Position numbers and translations under genes: made by a program. A stretch of DNA of 64,000 nucleotides from G965230615 sp965230615 (GTDB taxonomy: Bacteria; Pseudomonadota; Gammaproteobacteria; HTCC5015), in assembly GCA_965230615.1 (NCBI GenBank), contig OZ246012.1, positions 558,001 through 622,000 of the forward strand, in the 5' to 3' direction. The notes beneath the pieces were generated by a model. That model was given only the letters and a program-made list of their open reading frames with translations. It made no database searches and was not told where the DNA came from. Positions 16,858 through 25,756 of this stretch are shown here, piece after piece; position 1 is the first letter of the stretch, and the number at the start of each line of letters is the position of its first letter.

Positions 16858-17712
16858 ATGGATGGGAAACAAATCGTCAAGTTGGCACCGCTTAATGTTG
16901 CACCACAGCATCAGGCATTGATTGACCTTGAATTAACTCGCCTGAATACACAGACAAGTCGTCCTTATGAATATCAATTCGCCGAAAATACCAAAGGTGC
17001 AGAAATATTGATTGCTGAGGTTGAAGTGGAAGATTTGCACAAAACCAATCAATTAATGCAACGCGTTTATGGTATTAAATCGACAATCTTCTTACGGCAT
17101 CAAGTTGATACAGAAGCCGAGAACTATCGTTATCAACTAGAAGTTGAACAGCTAGATAGTGAATTAATTGGCATACTTGATGAGGCGAGTAATGCACTCT
17201 ATGGCTTACAAAAATCGCAACCCGTCAGTAAAAAGCCTTCAAAAGAAACCAATACACAACAGGCAACAGCGAGTAATAAATACTTTGGCAAAGTGCTTAT
17301 TGTTGATGATAGCGAGCTGGTGAGAAATCAGCTTGAAATGTTTATGAGCAAGCGTCGATTTAAATGCCTATTGGCTGAAAATGCAGCGCAAGCTCTACAG
17401 ATTGCCAGTAAAGAGCATTGTGATCTAGTATTTATGGATATTGTCATGCCAGGCTCAGATGGCTATCAGGCATGTAAAGCCTTAAAGTCACTGAAGACAG
17501 CGGCAGCTATTCCCGTTATTTTACTCACGAGCAAAAATTCACCCACGGATAAAATCCGAGGCATTATGTCTGGTTGCGATCGGTATCTGACTAAGCCTGT
17601 ACGTGGTGCTGAAATTGATGAGTTATTAAAGGCCTACTTCCCTAATTTTGGTAAGGCGCTACTCAATAGAACACAAACAAATTCTATATCAAGGAGTGAA
17701 CAGAAATGTTAA
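16858..17712 (+). CDS. Response regulator with novel N-terminal domain and C-terminal receiver
   Basis: This 284-residue protein has a C-terminal receiver domain (residues ~142-265) with VLIVDDSELVR, phospho-acceptor Asp194 in LVFMDIVMPGSDGY, and the conserved Thr and Lys in LLTSKNS and YLTKPV. The first ~130 residues are predicted mixed alpha/beta and match no domain I know. A Gln/Lys/Ser-rich linker joins the two parts. As the first gene of a CheW-MCP-CheA operon it may correspond to PilG-type regulators, which receive phosphate from a hybrid CheA. Its end overlaps the next regulator gene by seven bases, so the two are coupled. Confidence 0.88.
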   Translation: MDGKQIVKLAPLNVAPQHQALIDLELTRLNTQTSRPYEYQFAENTKGAEILIAEVEVEDLHKTNQLMQRVYGIKSTIFLRHQVDTEAENYRYQLEVEQLDSELIGILDEASNALYGLQKSQPVSKKPSKETNTQQATASNKYFGKVLIVDDSELVRNQLEMFMSKRRFKCLLAENAAQALQIASKEHCDLVFMDIVMPGSDGYQACKALKSLKTAAAIPVILLTSKNSPTDKIRGIMSGCDRYLTKPVRGAEIDELLKAYFPNFGKALLNRTQTNSISRSEQKC

Positions 17713-18071
17713 CGAAAAAAGCTTTAGTTGTTGACGACTCAGCGACTGATAGAGAAAACTTGCAAGCTGTATTAGAGGACTTAAATATTTCAGTAATAAC
17801 AGCTGCTTCCGGTCAAGATGCGATTAAACATGCAGCAAATGAGCGTCCAGACATAATATTTCTTGATATTCTTATGTCAGGTATGGATGGTTATACCGTT
17901 TGTCGAGAATTACAAAGTGATGATAAAACAAACTCAATCCCGGTTGTATTTGTTTCCAGCAAAGGCAATAAGGCAGATATGGTATGGGCAGATGAACAGG
18001 GTGGTGCCGGTTATGTTGTTAAACCCTATGCGGCACAAGAAATAAAACAGCAACTCGAAAGGCTTGCTTAA
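17706..18071 (+). CDS. Single-domain response regulator (CheY/PilH-like)
   Basis: This 121-residue protein consists of a receiver domain only: ALVVDDSATDRENL with acidic Asp10/Asp11, phospho-acceptor Asp54 in IIFLDILMSGMDGY, conserved Ser in VVFVSSKGNKAD, and Lys in GYVVKPYAAQE. No output domain is present, so it should act by protein contact, like CheY or PilH. A strong AAGGAG ribosome-binding site lies inside the end of the preceding regulator gene. Paired regulators (PilG/PilH) are standard in type IV pilus-linked chemosensory systems, and this pair fits that pattern. Confidence 0.93.
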   Translation: MLTKKALVVDDSATDRENLQAVLEDLNISVITAASGQDAIKHAANERPDIIFLDILMSGMDGYTVCRELQSDDKTNSIPVVFVSSKGNKADMVWADEQGGAGYVVKPYAAQEIKQQLERLA

Positions 18072-18087
18072 AGTGGTTTAAGTAATA

Positions 18088-18597
18088 ATGACCTCGATAG
18101 AGCATAATTTTACGGCGGATAATAATGCTGAGAAAAGTACATTAGATGTATTTCAGCGGTATGAGCAGTTTAAATGGCGCGGCTTTCAGCTATCTTCGTA
18201 CGGAATAGTACTAGAACCAGAGCAACACTATGAAATTATTGAGGCAAGCTTGATAAGTCAAATACCAGGTATAAACCGTTTATGTAAAGGTCTACTTAAT
18301 CATCGTAACAAAGTAATACCAGTATATGACCTATGGGATCTGGATGATGGAGAGCCGATAAGCTGGGATAGAAATCGGGTATTACTATTACATTACCAGC
18401 AAGATGCTATTGGTATAATGCTCTATCATTTGCCAGAAGAAATTACTATAGATGATAAAATTGATAAAACATCATTGAGTAATGTTCCAAGTGTTCTTAA
18501 AAATCACGTGCAAGAAGCCTATTTCTATAATGATCAATTATGGTTGTTATTTGATTTTGAAAAGTTGTTTCTTGAACTCAGTGAATCAAGTTTGTAG
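18088..18597 (+). CDS. CheW-like coupling protein (PilI-type)
   Basis: This 169-residue soluble protein resembles CheW in order of strands. It begins with a ~35-residue polar leader, then FQLSSYGIVLEPEQHYEIIEA, a SQIPGINRLCKGLLNHRNKVIPVYDLWDL segment, and later LLLHYQQDAIGIMLYHLPEE. The pattern Gxxxxxxxxx(N/H)xRxxxIPxxDL is the CheW hallmark. It should bridge the MCP and CheA in the array. It lies 16 bases after the receiver gene with only a weak ribosome-binding site, and the secreted sensor-like gene follows it. Confidence 0.87.
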   Translation: MTSIEHNFTADNNAEKSTLDVFQRYEQFKWRGFQLSSYGIVLEPEQHYEIIEASLISQIPGINRLCKGLLNHRNKVIPVYDLWDLDDGEPISWDRNRVLLLHYQQDAIGIMLYHLPEEITIDDKIDKTSLSNVPSVLKNHVQEAYFYNDQLWLLFDFEKLFLELSESSL

Positions 18598-18623
18598 TTG
18601 CTTTTTTATGTCAAGGAGTTGCC

Positions 18624-19217
18624 ATGAGTAAGACAAGTTTTTTTGCGACAATAGTAGGTATTTTAGTTTGTGGTCTATCACCATCTGTATTTGCTGGCTC
18701 TGATGTTACCGCTGAGCTAACTAAAAAAATACGCATGGTGCGGCATATGGCACTTAACCCTTTATTAACGAAAGTGATAGATTTTTCACAGGATACACTT
18801 GATGCTAGTCAAAAAGATGGTCGTGAAAATTTTGTTGGCAGTCTGGCAGCTGATTATAATGAGGAAAGTTTGTTAAGTGAGAATGTGCCTCTGCCAGAAG
18901 GTTTAAGAGAGAGCTCTGAAGCTCCCGAATTAACAGTAATTAAAAGATTTATTGATAACAACAACTCTTTTAGTGAGCTAATACTCATTAGTAATGATGG
19001 CAAGGCAGTAATAGGGTATCCAGAAGAAAAATTTATCGAAAAAGTAAAAAATAATGCTTGGATAAAGAGATTTCAAAATAAAAATGACCAGTTGCATATA
19101 GGTGAGATAAAAATAGTGCCAAACTCTAATGTATACAAGACACATATTTCAACGCCTGTGCAAAATCGAAATCAAACGATTGGTGTTTTAGTGGTTGGTG
19201 TTTTACTAGATGAATAG
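18624..19217 (+). CDS. Exported cache/PAS-like sensor protein without a membrane anchor
   Basis: This 197-residue protein has a signal peptide (residues 1-24, ending VFAGS) and no other hydrophobic segment, so it should be free in the periplasm. The mature part has a long N-terminal helix (ELTKKIRMVRHMALNPLLTK), then strand patterns such as FSELILISNDGKAVIGYP and a C-terminal IGVLVVGVLLDE, which resemble a single-cache sensor domain. It lies between the CheW gene and the MCP gene, each with its own ribosome-binding site. It may bind a ligand and present it to the MCP periplasmic domain. I do not recognise a named family. Confidence 0.7.
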   Translation: MSKTSFFATIVGILVCGLSPSVFAGSDVTAELTKKIRMVRHMALNPLLTKVIDFSQDTLDASQKDGRENFVGSLAADYNEESLLSENVPLPEGLRESSEAPELTVIKRFIDNNNSFSELILISNDGKAVIGYPEEKFIEKVKNNAWIKRFQNKNDQLHIGEIKIVPNSNVYKTHISTPVQNRNQTIGVLVVGVLLDE

Positions 19218-19264
19218 TCTTGTAGTTGATCTAAATCAGCTAGAGAGCTAAATGAGGATACATT

Positions 19265-21076
19265 ATGTTTAATAATCTCAAAATTGGCCAGCGGTTAATT
19301 GTTCTTATTGCGTTACAAGCATTTATTCTGCTGTTTGTAGGTATTATTTCTGTATATGGTCTAAGAAGTGGTACGACGGCAACAGTATTACTGAATGATA
19401 CAGTTGCAACCAGCGTTGGTTTTAATAATGTTATAGAGCCTTTGCGCGGCAAGCTAAATGAAACAATGAATAATTATGAGGTTGGTCAAATTAACTGGAA
19501 TGAAGCGCAAAATCGTGTCAATAAAATTGAATCCGAGTTTAACAGCAGTTGGCAAGTATTAAATAGCTCTGTGGTTGGCAGTGAACAGGAATTTATTGCT
19601 GCGGTAATAAAGCCGCACCTTGCTGATGTGAATGCTGGCTTTAAAAGACTTAATGATATTTTTATTGCAGGTGACAGCCAAGAGCTACTCTATTTTGCAA
19701 AAGAAAAATTACCTTTTTTAATTGCGCCTTTTGTTAGTACCGTGCAGGCTTCAATTGCAGAGCAAAATCAGGTTTCGAAGAATGTCTTATATGACTCGCA
19801 AATTCGAGAAAATTCTATTTTGGTAATTACTGTTGTATCGTTTATTGCTGGGATTTTAGTTTCAATCGTATTAAGTATTATTATATATCAGTCTATTGCT
19901 AATCCTATTTCAGCAATTTCATCGACTGTAAATCAGGTGGCTGAGGGTAATCTTTCTGTAAGAACCAACTTGGATGGCGGTGATGAGCTAAGTATCTTAG
20001 GAAAGACACTAGATAGTTTATTGCAGGATAAAATGTCATTATTAGCACTATCCGAAAAAGAAAATAAATTACTTAATGACTCAATTATTAATTTGCTCAA
20101 AGCTGTTAGCCGCCTAAGTCAACGTGACCTGACGATTAACGTGCCAGTCACTGAAGATGTTACTGGCCCTCTAGCTGACGCAATTAATAAATTAACTAAA
20201 GATACTTCGGATGTTTTATCAAAAGTCACAATTGTAGCAGAGCAAGTAGGCGAAGCTTCAGTAAATGTAGATAGTAAAGCTAATATTGTTAAAAGTGTAG
20301 CGCTGACTCAGCAGCAAGATTTAGAAAGTACTGCTGATGAACTATCGAAAGCCTCCGAGCAGTTAAATCATATTGTCGGTGAGGCGAATCAATGCAACCA
20401 AATTGCAGTAAAAGCAGGTAAAGCGACTGAAGTTGCTAGTAAAACAGTAATGAATACCCTCGATGGTATGAATAATATTCGTGAGACAATTAATGAAGCA
20501 GGTAAGCGTATTAAGCGCTTAGGAGAACGCTCACAAGAGATTGGTACGGTTGTTGACCTTATTAAAGATGTGGCAGAAAGGACACATGTACTGGCACTAA
20601 ACTCGAGTGTGCAAGCTGCTGCAGCTGGTGAAGCTGGCCGTGGTTTTGCGATTATTGCAGAGGAGGTTAGACGTTTAGCTGAAAATGCCAAACAGGCTAC
20701 GGCTGATATTTCTTCGTTAGTCAAAAATATTCAAATTGAGACTAACGATACGATGATTACAATGGAAAAAACAATTGGTTATGTGGTTGATGGTTCAAAG
20801 CTGGCCGAATCAGCAGGTAGCCAAATGTCAGAGACGCGGGATATTACCGATGAATTGGTGAAGTCTGTACAAGAAATTGCAATCAATACGAAGCAGCAGG
20901 CAAATATCAGTAATCAATTACGAGATCGTGCAGAAGCGCTTAACCAAAGCACTAAAAATACCAATCGCGAGCTAGATGAGCAGCTCAGCCAAACGCGTAG
21001 TCTAACGGATTTTTGTCAGCAGCTAATATCCTCTGTTAAAATATTTAAATTACCAGGTAAGGCTGTACAAGCATGA
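19265..21076 (+). CDS. Methyl-accepting chemotaxis protein (PilJ-like)
   Basis: This 603-residue transducer has TM1 at about residues 9-31, a mostly helical periplasmic region to ~185, TM2 at ~186-212 and a HAMP domain (SNPISAISSTVNQVAEGN). A long coiled-coil signalling domain follows, with its hairpin tip at ~440-475 (LALNSSVQ, AAAAGEAGRGFAIIAEEVRRL). The tip with GEAGRGFAIIAEEV is closer to PilJ-type than to Tar-type transducers. It carries no C-terminal CheR/CheB-binding pentapeptide. The stop overlaps the CheA start (ATGA). It is the only transducer in this operon, so the array serves a dedicated pathway. Confidence 0.93.
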   Translation: MFNNLKIGQRLIVLIALQAFILLFVGIISVYGLRSGTTATVLLNDTVATSVGFNNVIEPLRGKLNETMNNYEVGQINWNEAQNRVNKIESEFNSSWQVLNSSVVGSEQEFIAAVIKPHLADVNAGFKRLNDIFIAGDSQELLYFAKEKLPFLIAPFVSTVQASIAEQNQVSKNVLYDSQIRENSILVITVVSFIAGILVSIVLSIIIYQSIANPISAISSTVNQVAEGNLSVRTNLDGGDELSILGKTLDSLLQDKMSLLALSEKENKLLNDSIINLLKAVSRLSQRDLTINVPVTEDVTGPLADAINKLTKDTSDVLSKVTIVAEQVGEASVNVDSKANIVKSVALTQQQDLESTADELSKASEQLNHIVGEANQCNQIAVKAGKATEVASKTVMNTLDGMNNIRETINEAGKRIKRLGERSQEIGTVVDLIKDVAERTHVLALNSSVQAAAAGEAGRGFAIIAEEVRRLAENAKQATADISSLVKNIQIETNDTMITMEKTIGYVVDGSKLAESAGSQMSETRDITDELVKSVQEIAINTKQQANISNQLRDRAEALNQSTKNTNRELDEQLSQTRSLTDFCQQLISSVKIFKLPGKAVQA

Positions 21077-23934
21077 CAGCAGTGAATGACAGCACTCTCA
21101 GTGCTGCTAATAATCTACATCACACCGTAAATGCTGAGTTGCTAACGGCGCTTGCAGATGAGCTGAATGAGGGGGAAGGTGTATTATCTCATTCTATGTC
21201 TATTCTCTGTAATGAATATCTACCCGTAGAATGTCATTTAGCTGCAAAGCAAGACTATAGCGAATTTACTACTCGGGTTGCTAATGTCGCGAGCACACTT
21301 GAACTTAGCAGTCTTCGCTCATTAATGGTATTTATAGAAGAGAACGTCTCCTCTTTTCTAGACATCCCTCCTGCGCAGCGCCCGTCGCATCCATCAGCTA
21401 TGCCACTAAAAGGCTGGACAACACAGCTCTCTGACTTTTTGAGCGATCCATCAAACGTTAAAAAAGCACAATTACTGATTGAATTTTTTCAAGGAAGCCG
21501 ATGGCCCTGGCAAGCAAATGATGGTCAACTACAACCTATTATTGAGGATATTTTGCTATTTGCCGGTTCAGGCGAAAGTGTCACAGAGCAAGATGAGCAA
21601 AAACTCGCTACATTTACGGTTGAAGATCTGTCATTGGATATTCCTGATGATATCAGCCCTAAACTATTAGCAACTTTTAAATCAGAGTTACCACAAAACA
21701 CAGCCTCTCTGTCTGAGGTGTTTCAGCGTATCATCAATGGAACGGTGACAGTAGAAGGCCTGAATGAAGCACGTCGCACTGCACATACACTCAAAGGTGC
21801 TGCCAATATTGTTGGTATCAAAGGTATTGCTAACCTTACTCATTATCTTGAAGATATTCTTGAGTTTTTGGCGAATAACAAGAGTTTACCATCAGAGCCT
21901 TTATTGCAAACACTCAGTGAATCAAGTGATTGTTTAGAAGTTATGTCTGAGGCTATTCTTGATCAAGGAGCGTCGCCGCCCCAAGGTTTGACATTACTGA
22001 AGTCGCTTGTTGAGTGGAAGCTGAAGATAGAAAAGGGAGATGTTGGTGAGTTAAAGCCAATTCCAGAAGTTGAAATAAAAGAAAAATCTGAGAAAAAAGC
22101 TGCTGAAAAATCAAGTGCATTACCAAAAACAACAGCTGTCACACAAGACCTATTGAATAAACTACATGATTTGACAGGGGAGATATCTATAGAAAATCTA
22201 TTGATATTAGGACAATTTAAAGAAATTTTTTCTAATATCGATTTGTTAATTAGATATCAATCTGTTTTGCGATCACAAATTTCAACGTTACAAAACTTAG
22301 TATTTAAAAATAACTTTTATAAAAACACATTGCCAAACAACAATGCGGATAATAATATGGGGGTGTTTGATCCACTCGAAATGGATCAATATAACGAGCT
22401 ACATAGCATGGGTAATGCAATCACAGAGCTACTCGATGACTTGCATGATTTAAGTGTTGATATTAAAACCCGGCTTACTAGTACTCATGAGCATGTTAAT
22501 CACCAAGGTCAAATGGGCAAGCAGTTAGATCAATTTATCACAGCCGAGCGTTTATTGCCTGTATCGAATATTACGGCTCGTTTACAACGCAATGTTAGGC
22601 AAACTAGCCGAGTAACCAATAAACAGGTCGAACTTAAAATAAGCGGCGAAACCTTAGAGGTTGATAGCTCTATCTTAGATAACATCACAGACCCTCTATT
22701 ACATATGCTAAGAAATGCTGTTGATCATGGTATAGAAACCACAGAGGTAAGAGCTGCACAAAATAAGCCTGTCACAGCTGTTATTAATTTAGAGTTTTAT
22801 CGCAGAGGGAATAATATTACTATAATTTGTCGTGATGATGGAATGGGTATTGATAAAGAAGCCATTACTCAAAAAGCGATTGACTTAGGCTTGTTAAAGG
22901 CAGGGCAGACTGTTAGTGAAAAAGATCTTTTTAGCTTAATTCTTCAACCTGGCTTTTCGACAAAAAATACTGTTGATCAAATTTCAGGGCGTGGAGTAGG
23001 TATGGATATTGTTGCTAAAAATATCCAAGAATTGCGTGGCAACTTAAATATTCGCTCTAGCAAAGGCCAAGGAACTGAAATTATTATCAATTTGCCACAA
23101 ACTTTAATGAAAGTACATATCGTACTATTAGAAATGCAAGGTTGTATATTCGGTGTAGCATCCAGCTCCTTTGACCAGATTATTCGTCTAGAAAGAGAAA
23201 AAGTGGTTAACATGGAAGGCAAAGATCATATTGCTTACAACAATGTGCTCTATGAAGTATCGTATCTAGATGAGGTCTTTGCAGTGAATAAGACTTTACA
23301 GCAGTCTAAAAGTAGAGAAATTACGGCATTGCTATTACATGATAAAAGCGTCGATAAGGCGATTATTATTGAACAAGCCATAGGTGAAGGCGAGCTTTTT
23401 ATTAAAAAAATCAATAAATATATTCCCAAACTCAATGGTATTGTTGGGACAGTTGTTACTGAAAATGGCAAGGCTGTTCCTGTCTTTGATGTAAAAGAAA
23501 TTTTTAATAAACCGAATACCATTTTTAATCCAATATTTACTAATGATTCGGCACTACAAATACCTGATGCATTAAATATACTTGTTGTCGATGATTCAAG
23601 CAGTGCGAGGCGTAGTTTAAGCCAAACAATTCGTGATGCAGGCTTTGATGTAAGAACTGCCATTGATGGTGTTGATGCGATAACATTGATTGAAGAAAAA
23701 ATGCCAGATCTGGTTTTAACAGATTTGGAAATGCCAAAAATGAATGGGCTGGAATTAGCCGCTCATCTTAGAGCTAATTCTGATACAGAAAAATTGCCGA
23801 TTGTGATGGTAACATCAAGGTCAACCGACAAACATCGTGAACAAGCTTCCTCGACAGGTATTAATAGTTATATTACGAAACCTTTCACTAACGATAGCTT
23901 AATGGACGAATTGCGATTGTTATTACCTCATTAA
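21073..23934 (+). CDS. Hybrid CheA-type histidine kinase with receiver domain (ChpA-like)
   Basis: This 953-residue kinase has an Hpt domain with phospho-acceptor His238 in RRTAHTLKGAANIVG. A dimerisation region follows, then a CheA-type ATPase with MLRNAVDHGIE (N-box, ~545), CRDDGMGID (G1, ~586) and GRGVGMDIV (~638). After these come a CheW-like P5 domain (~676-812) and a receiver (~836-953) with LVVDDSSSARRS, Asp884 in LVLTDLEMPKMNG and a C-terminal YITKPF. The first ~190 residues are unassigned helical sequence. ChpA of Pseudomonas is far larger with several Hpt domains; this one keeps a single intact Hpt. It should phosphorylate its own receiver and the two upstream regulators. No cheR or cheB follows. 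Confidence 0.93.
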   Translation: MTAVNDSTLSAANNLHHTVNAELLTALADELNEGEGVLSHSMSILCNEYLPVECHLAAKQDYSEFTTRVANVASTLELSSLRSLMVFIEENVSSFLDIPPAQRPSHPSAMPLKGWTTQLSDFLSDPSNVKKAQLLIEFFQGSRWPWQANDGQLQPIIEDILLFAGSGESVTEQDEQKLATFTVEDLSLDIPDDISPKLLATFKSELPQNTASLSEVFQRIINGTVTVEGLNEARRTAHTLKGAANIVGIKGIANLTHYLEDILEFLANNKSLPSEPLLQTLSESSDCLEVMSEAILDQGASPPQGLTLLKSLVEWKLKIEKGDVGELKPIPEVEIKEKSEKKAAEKSSALPKTTAVTQDLLNKLHDLTGEISIENLLILGQFKEIFSNIDLLIRYQSVLRSQISTLQNLVFKNNFYKNTLPNNNADNNMGVFDPLEMDQYNELHSMGNAITELLDDLHDLSVDIKTRLTSTHEHVNHQGQMGKQLDQFITAERLLPVSNITARLQRNVRQTSRVTNKQVELKISGETLEVDSSILDNITDPLLHMLRNAVDHGIETTEVRAAQNKPVTAVINLEFYRRGNNITIICRDDGMGIDKEAITQKAIDLGLLKAGQTVSEKDLFSLILQPGFSTKNTVDQISGRGVGMDIVAKNIQELRGNLNIRSSKGQGTEIIINLPQTLMKVHIVLLEMQGCIFGVASSSFDQIIRLEREKVVNMEGKDHIAYNNVLYEVSYLDEVFAVNKTLQQSKSREITALLLHDKSVDKAIIIEQAIGEGELFIKKINKYIPKLNGIVGTVVTENGKAVPVFDVKEIFNKPNTIFNPIFTNDSALQIPDALNILVVDDSSSARRSLSQTIRDAGFDVRTAIDGVDAITLIEEKMPDLVLTDLEMPKMNGLELAAHLRANSDTEKLPIVMVTSRSTDKHREQASSTGINSYITKPFTNDSLMDELRLLLPH

Positions 23935-23946
23935 TATAAATTAATA

Positions 23947-25287
23947 TTACGCCTGTGCTGATTTAGCAGCTGTTAGTCGTTGAATTAAGTTTTGACAAAA
24001 AGCTTTATAAAATAGCAGCTGTAATGACAAGTCGATCGTTTCTATACGGACGGCATTGATTTTCAGTATAACCGAGTTCGTTTCTGATATCAGCTGAGCA
24101 TGTGCGCCTTTATCTGTTTCCGTAGGTGCTTGTAAAGACTCTCCATAACAATCATTTTGACTCAAAATAAGAGCGCATTTATCAGCTTTAGATACAATTA
24201 CGCTACCTTGCACAACAATATAAAATGAATTGTCAATTGCCTCATGAGTATCAATAATCTCACCCTTATTAAAAGCGAGCATATTACCAATTGTGAGCAG
24301 TTCTTGTATTTGAGATTTATTAAACTCATTGAAAAATCTTAAATTTTGTAAGATATCGGAGAATTCGCCAAATTCGATTGTGCGCTCTTGGTAGGTAATC
24401 TTTTCATATATGGCACTTAATGCTGCAGCCATTTCATTGCCATTATGAAAACGGTTTGTAGGTGATTTACTTAATGCTTTGCTAATGATATTAGCTAACT
24501 CTGTAGGCAGATCAGGTCGGAGTTTATTTAATGGCGGTGCTTTAGTTTTTAGTACTTGTTGAAATATTGAACTGATATCCTCAGCGTAAAATATTTTTTC
24601 ACCAGTAAACAAATTGTAAGCTACTGCTGCAACGGAATATAAGTCGCTTTGCGCACCAATATTCTTTCTCAATATTTGCTCAGGGGACATATAGCTTGGT
24701 GTGCCGATAATATTATCTGAGCTGACAGGGCTTTTATTACTAATTTCAGCTACGCCAAAATCCATAATTTTCGTCTCACCCTCATCGGTAAGCATGATAT
24801 TAGCGGGCTTAATATCGCGATGAATGACACCCATGCTATGGGTAAAGTGTAAAGCCTGGCAACACTTGATAATGATTTCAAGAATTTTCTCATCACTAAG
24901 TTTGGCTTTGCGGTTACCACAATAATGAGAGAGTGTTTGGCCTTGAATATATTCCATAACGATATAGCTGAGCTCTTTTTCTTTATGTGCATCATATAAA
25001 GCGACTATATTGGGATGTTGTAAGCGGCCAGCGGCATGCGCTTCAGCAAAAAAATCAAGCCTTGCAGCAGGAGAGTCTTGTTTTTCTATTGCGGCGTCAT
25101 TCCAGCCTACTTTGATTGCAACATCTCGCCTTACAAAAGGGTCATAACCTTTATATACGATACCAGAAACACCTTGGCCAAGTTCATTTTGTATTTCATA
25201 TTTCCCTAGTTTATAGGGAATATCGCGCGCTAAAAGCGTGTCAACATTAGCATGATCGGTATGGTTGTGAATTGACTGGTCTTCCAT
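23947..25287 (-). CDS. Ser/Thr protein kinase with C-terminal cyclic-nucleotide-binding domain
   Basis: This 446-residue cytoplasmic protein has a Hanks-type kinase domain at residues ~30-290 with GQGVSG (P-loop), Lys59, HRD at 156-158, Asn163, DFG at 176-178 and the PSYMSPEQ segment. All catalytic residues are present. Residues ~318-435 resemble a CAP_ED (cNMP-binding) domain, with a FNKGEIIDTHEAIDNSFYIV strand pattern and YGESLQAPT as the phosphate-binding-cassette region. No membrane helix is present. It points at the hybrid CheA with only 12 bases between stops. Its activity might be set by cAMP or c-di-GMP, but an Arg typical of cAMP cassettes is not evident, so the ligand is open. Confidence 0.88.
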   Translation of the reverse strand: MEDQSIHNHTDHANVDTLLARDIPYKLGKYEIQNELGQGVSGIVYKGYDPFVRRDVAIKVGWNDAAIEKQDSPAARLDFFAEAHAAGRLQHPNIVALYDAHKEKELSYIVMEYIQGQTLSHYCGNRKAKLSDEKILEIIIKCCQALHFTHSMGVIHRDIKPANIMLTDEGETKIMDFGVAEISNKSPVSSDNIIGTPSYMSPEQILRKNIGAQSDLYSVAAVAYNLFTGEKIFYAEDISSIFQQVLKTKAPPLNKLRPDLPTELANIISKALSKSPTNRFHNGNEMAAALSAIYEKITYQERTIEFGEFSDILQNLRFFNEFNKSQIQELLTIGNMLAFNKGEIIDTHEAIDNSFYIVVQGSVIVSKADKCALILSQNDCYGESLQAPTETDKGAHAQLISETNSVILKINAVRIETIDLSLQLLFYKAFCQNLIQRLTAAKSAQA

Positions 25288-25756
25288 GAGTGCATCCCAA
25301 TATTCTTAATATACTAAAATATTTATTTTGAATGTAGAAAACATCCTACAGTATGTAGTCATTGATTTTCATACATAGGTTCATTTATACAAAATCTTAA
25401 TCGACACTTTTTGATAACGTTTTAACAGTTTTACTAACTGTTATTGTACGAGTACAAGTTTCTTATCGGCAGTTATTTATCAATCTTTAACTTTTTTTTA
25501 AAAAAAAATCATAAATAATACAAGTCTTATATAAAGCCAATTTACTTATTGTTGTTATGTGCAAGTGATCACATTTATCATTGTGTTCTTAACCTATACT
25601 GGTTTGATTGCATGTGAAAGTACGTAGTCATAATTACCAGTTTTGTAATAAAAGTTACATAAGTAATATTGGAAAGGAATGAAAATATCCAATGCTTAAT
25701 AGAATGTTTATTCTATTAATTTAAGGAGAGGGAAAGAATCACACAAGGAGGTTAGT
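25288..25756. promoter_or_regulatory. Divergent promoter region between kinase and HypX-like gene
   Basis: This 469-base, very AT-rich interval separates two genes that point away from each other, so both promoters should lie here. Long T and A runs occur around 25490-25510. The HypX-like start is marked by a strong AAGGAGG ribosome-binding site at 25745-25751 before a GTG. I could not assign -35/-10 boxes or an operator with confidence. Confidence 0.5.
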
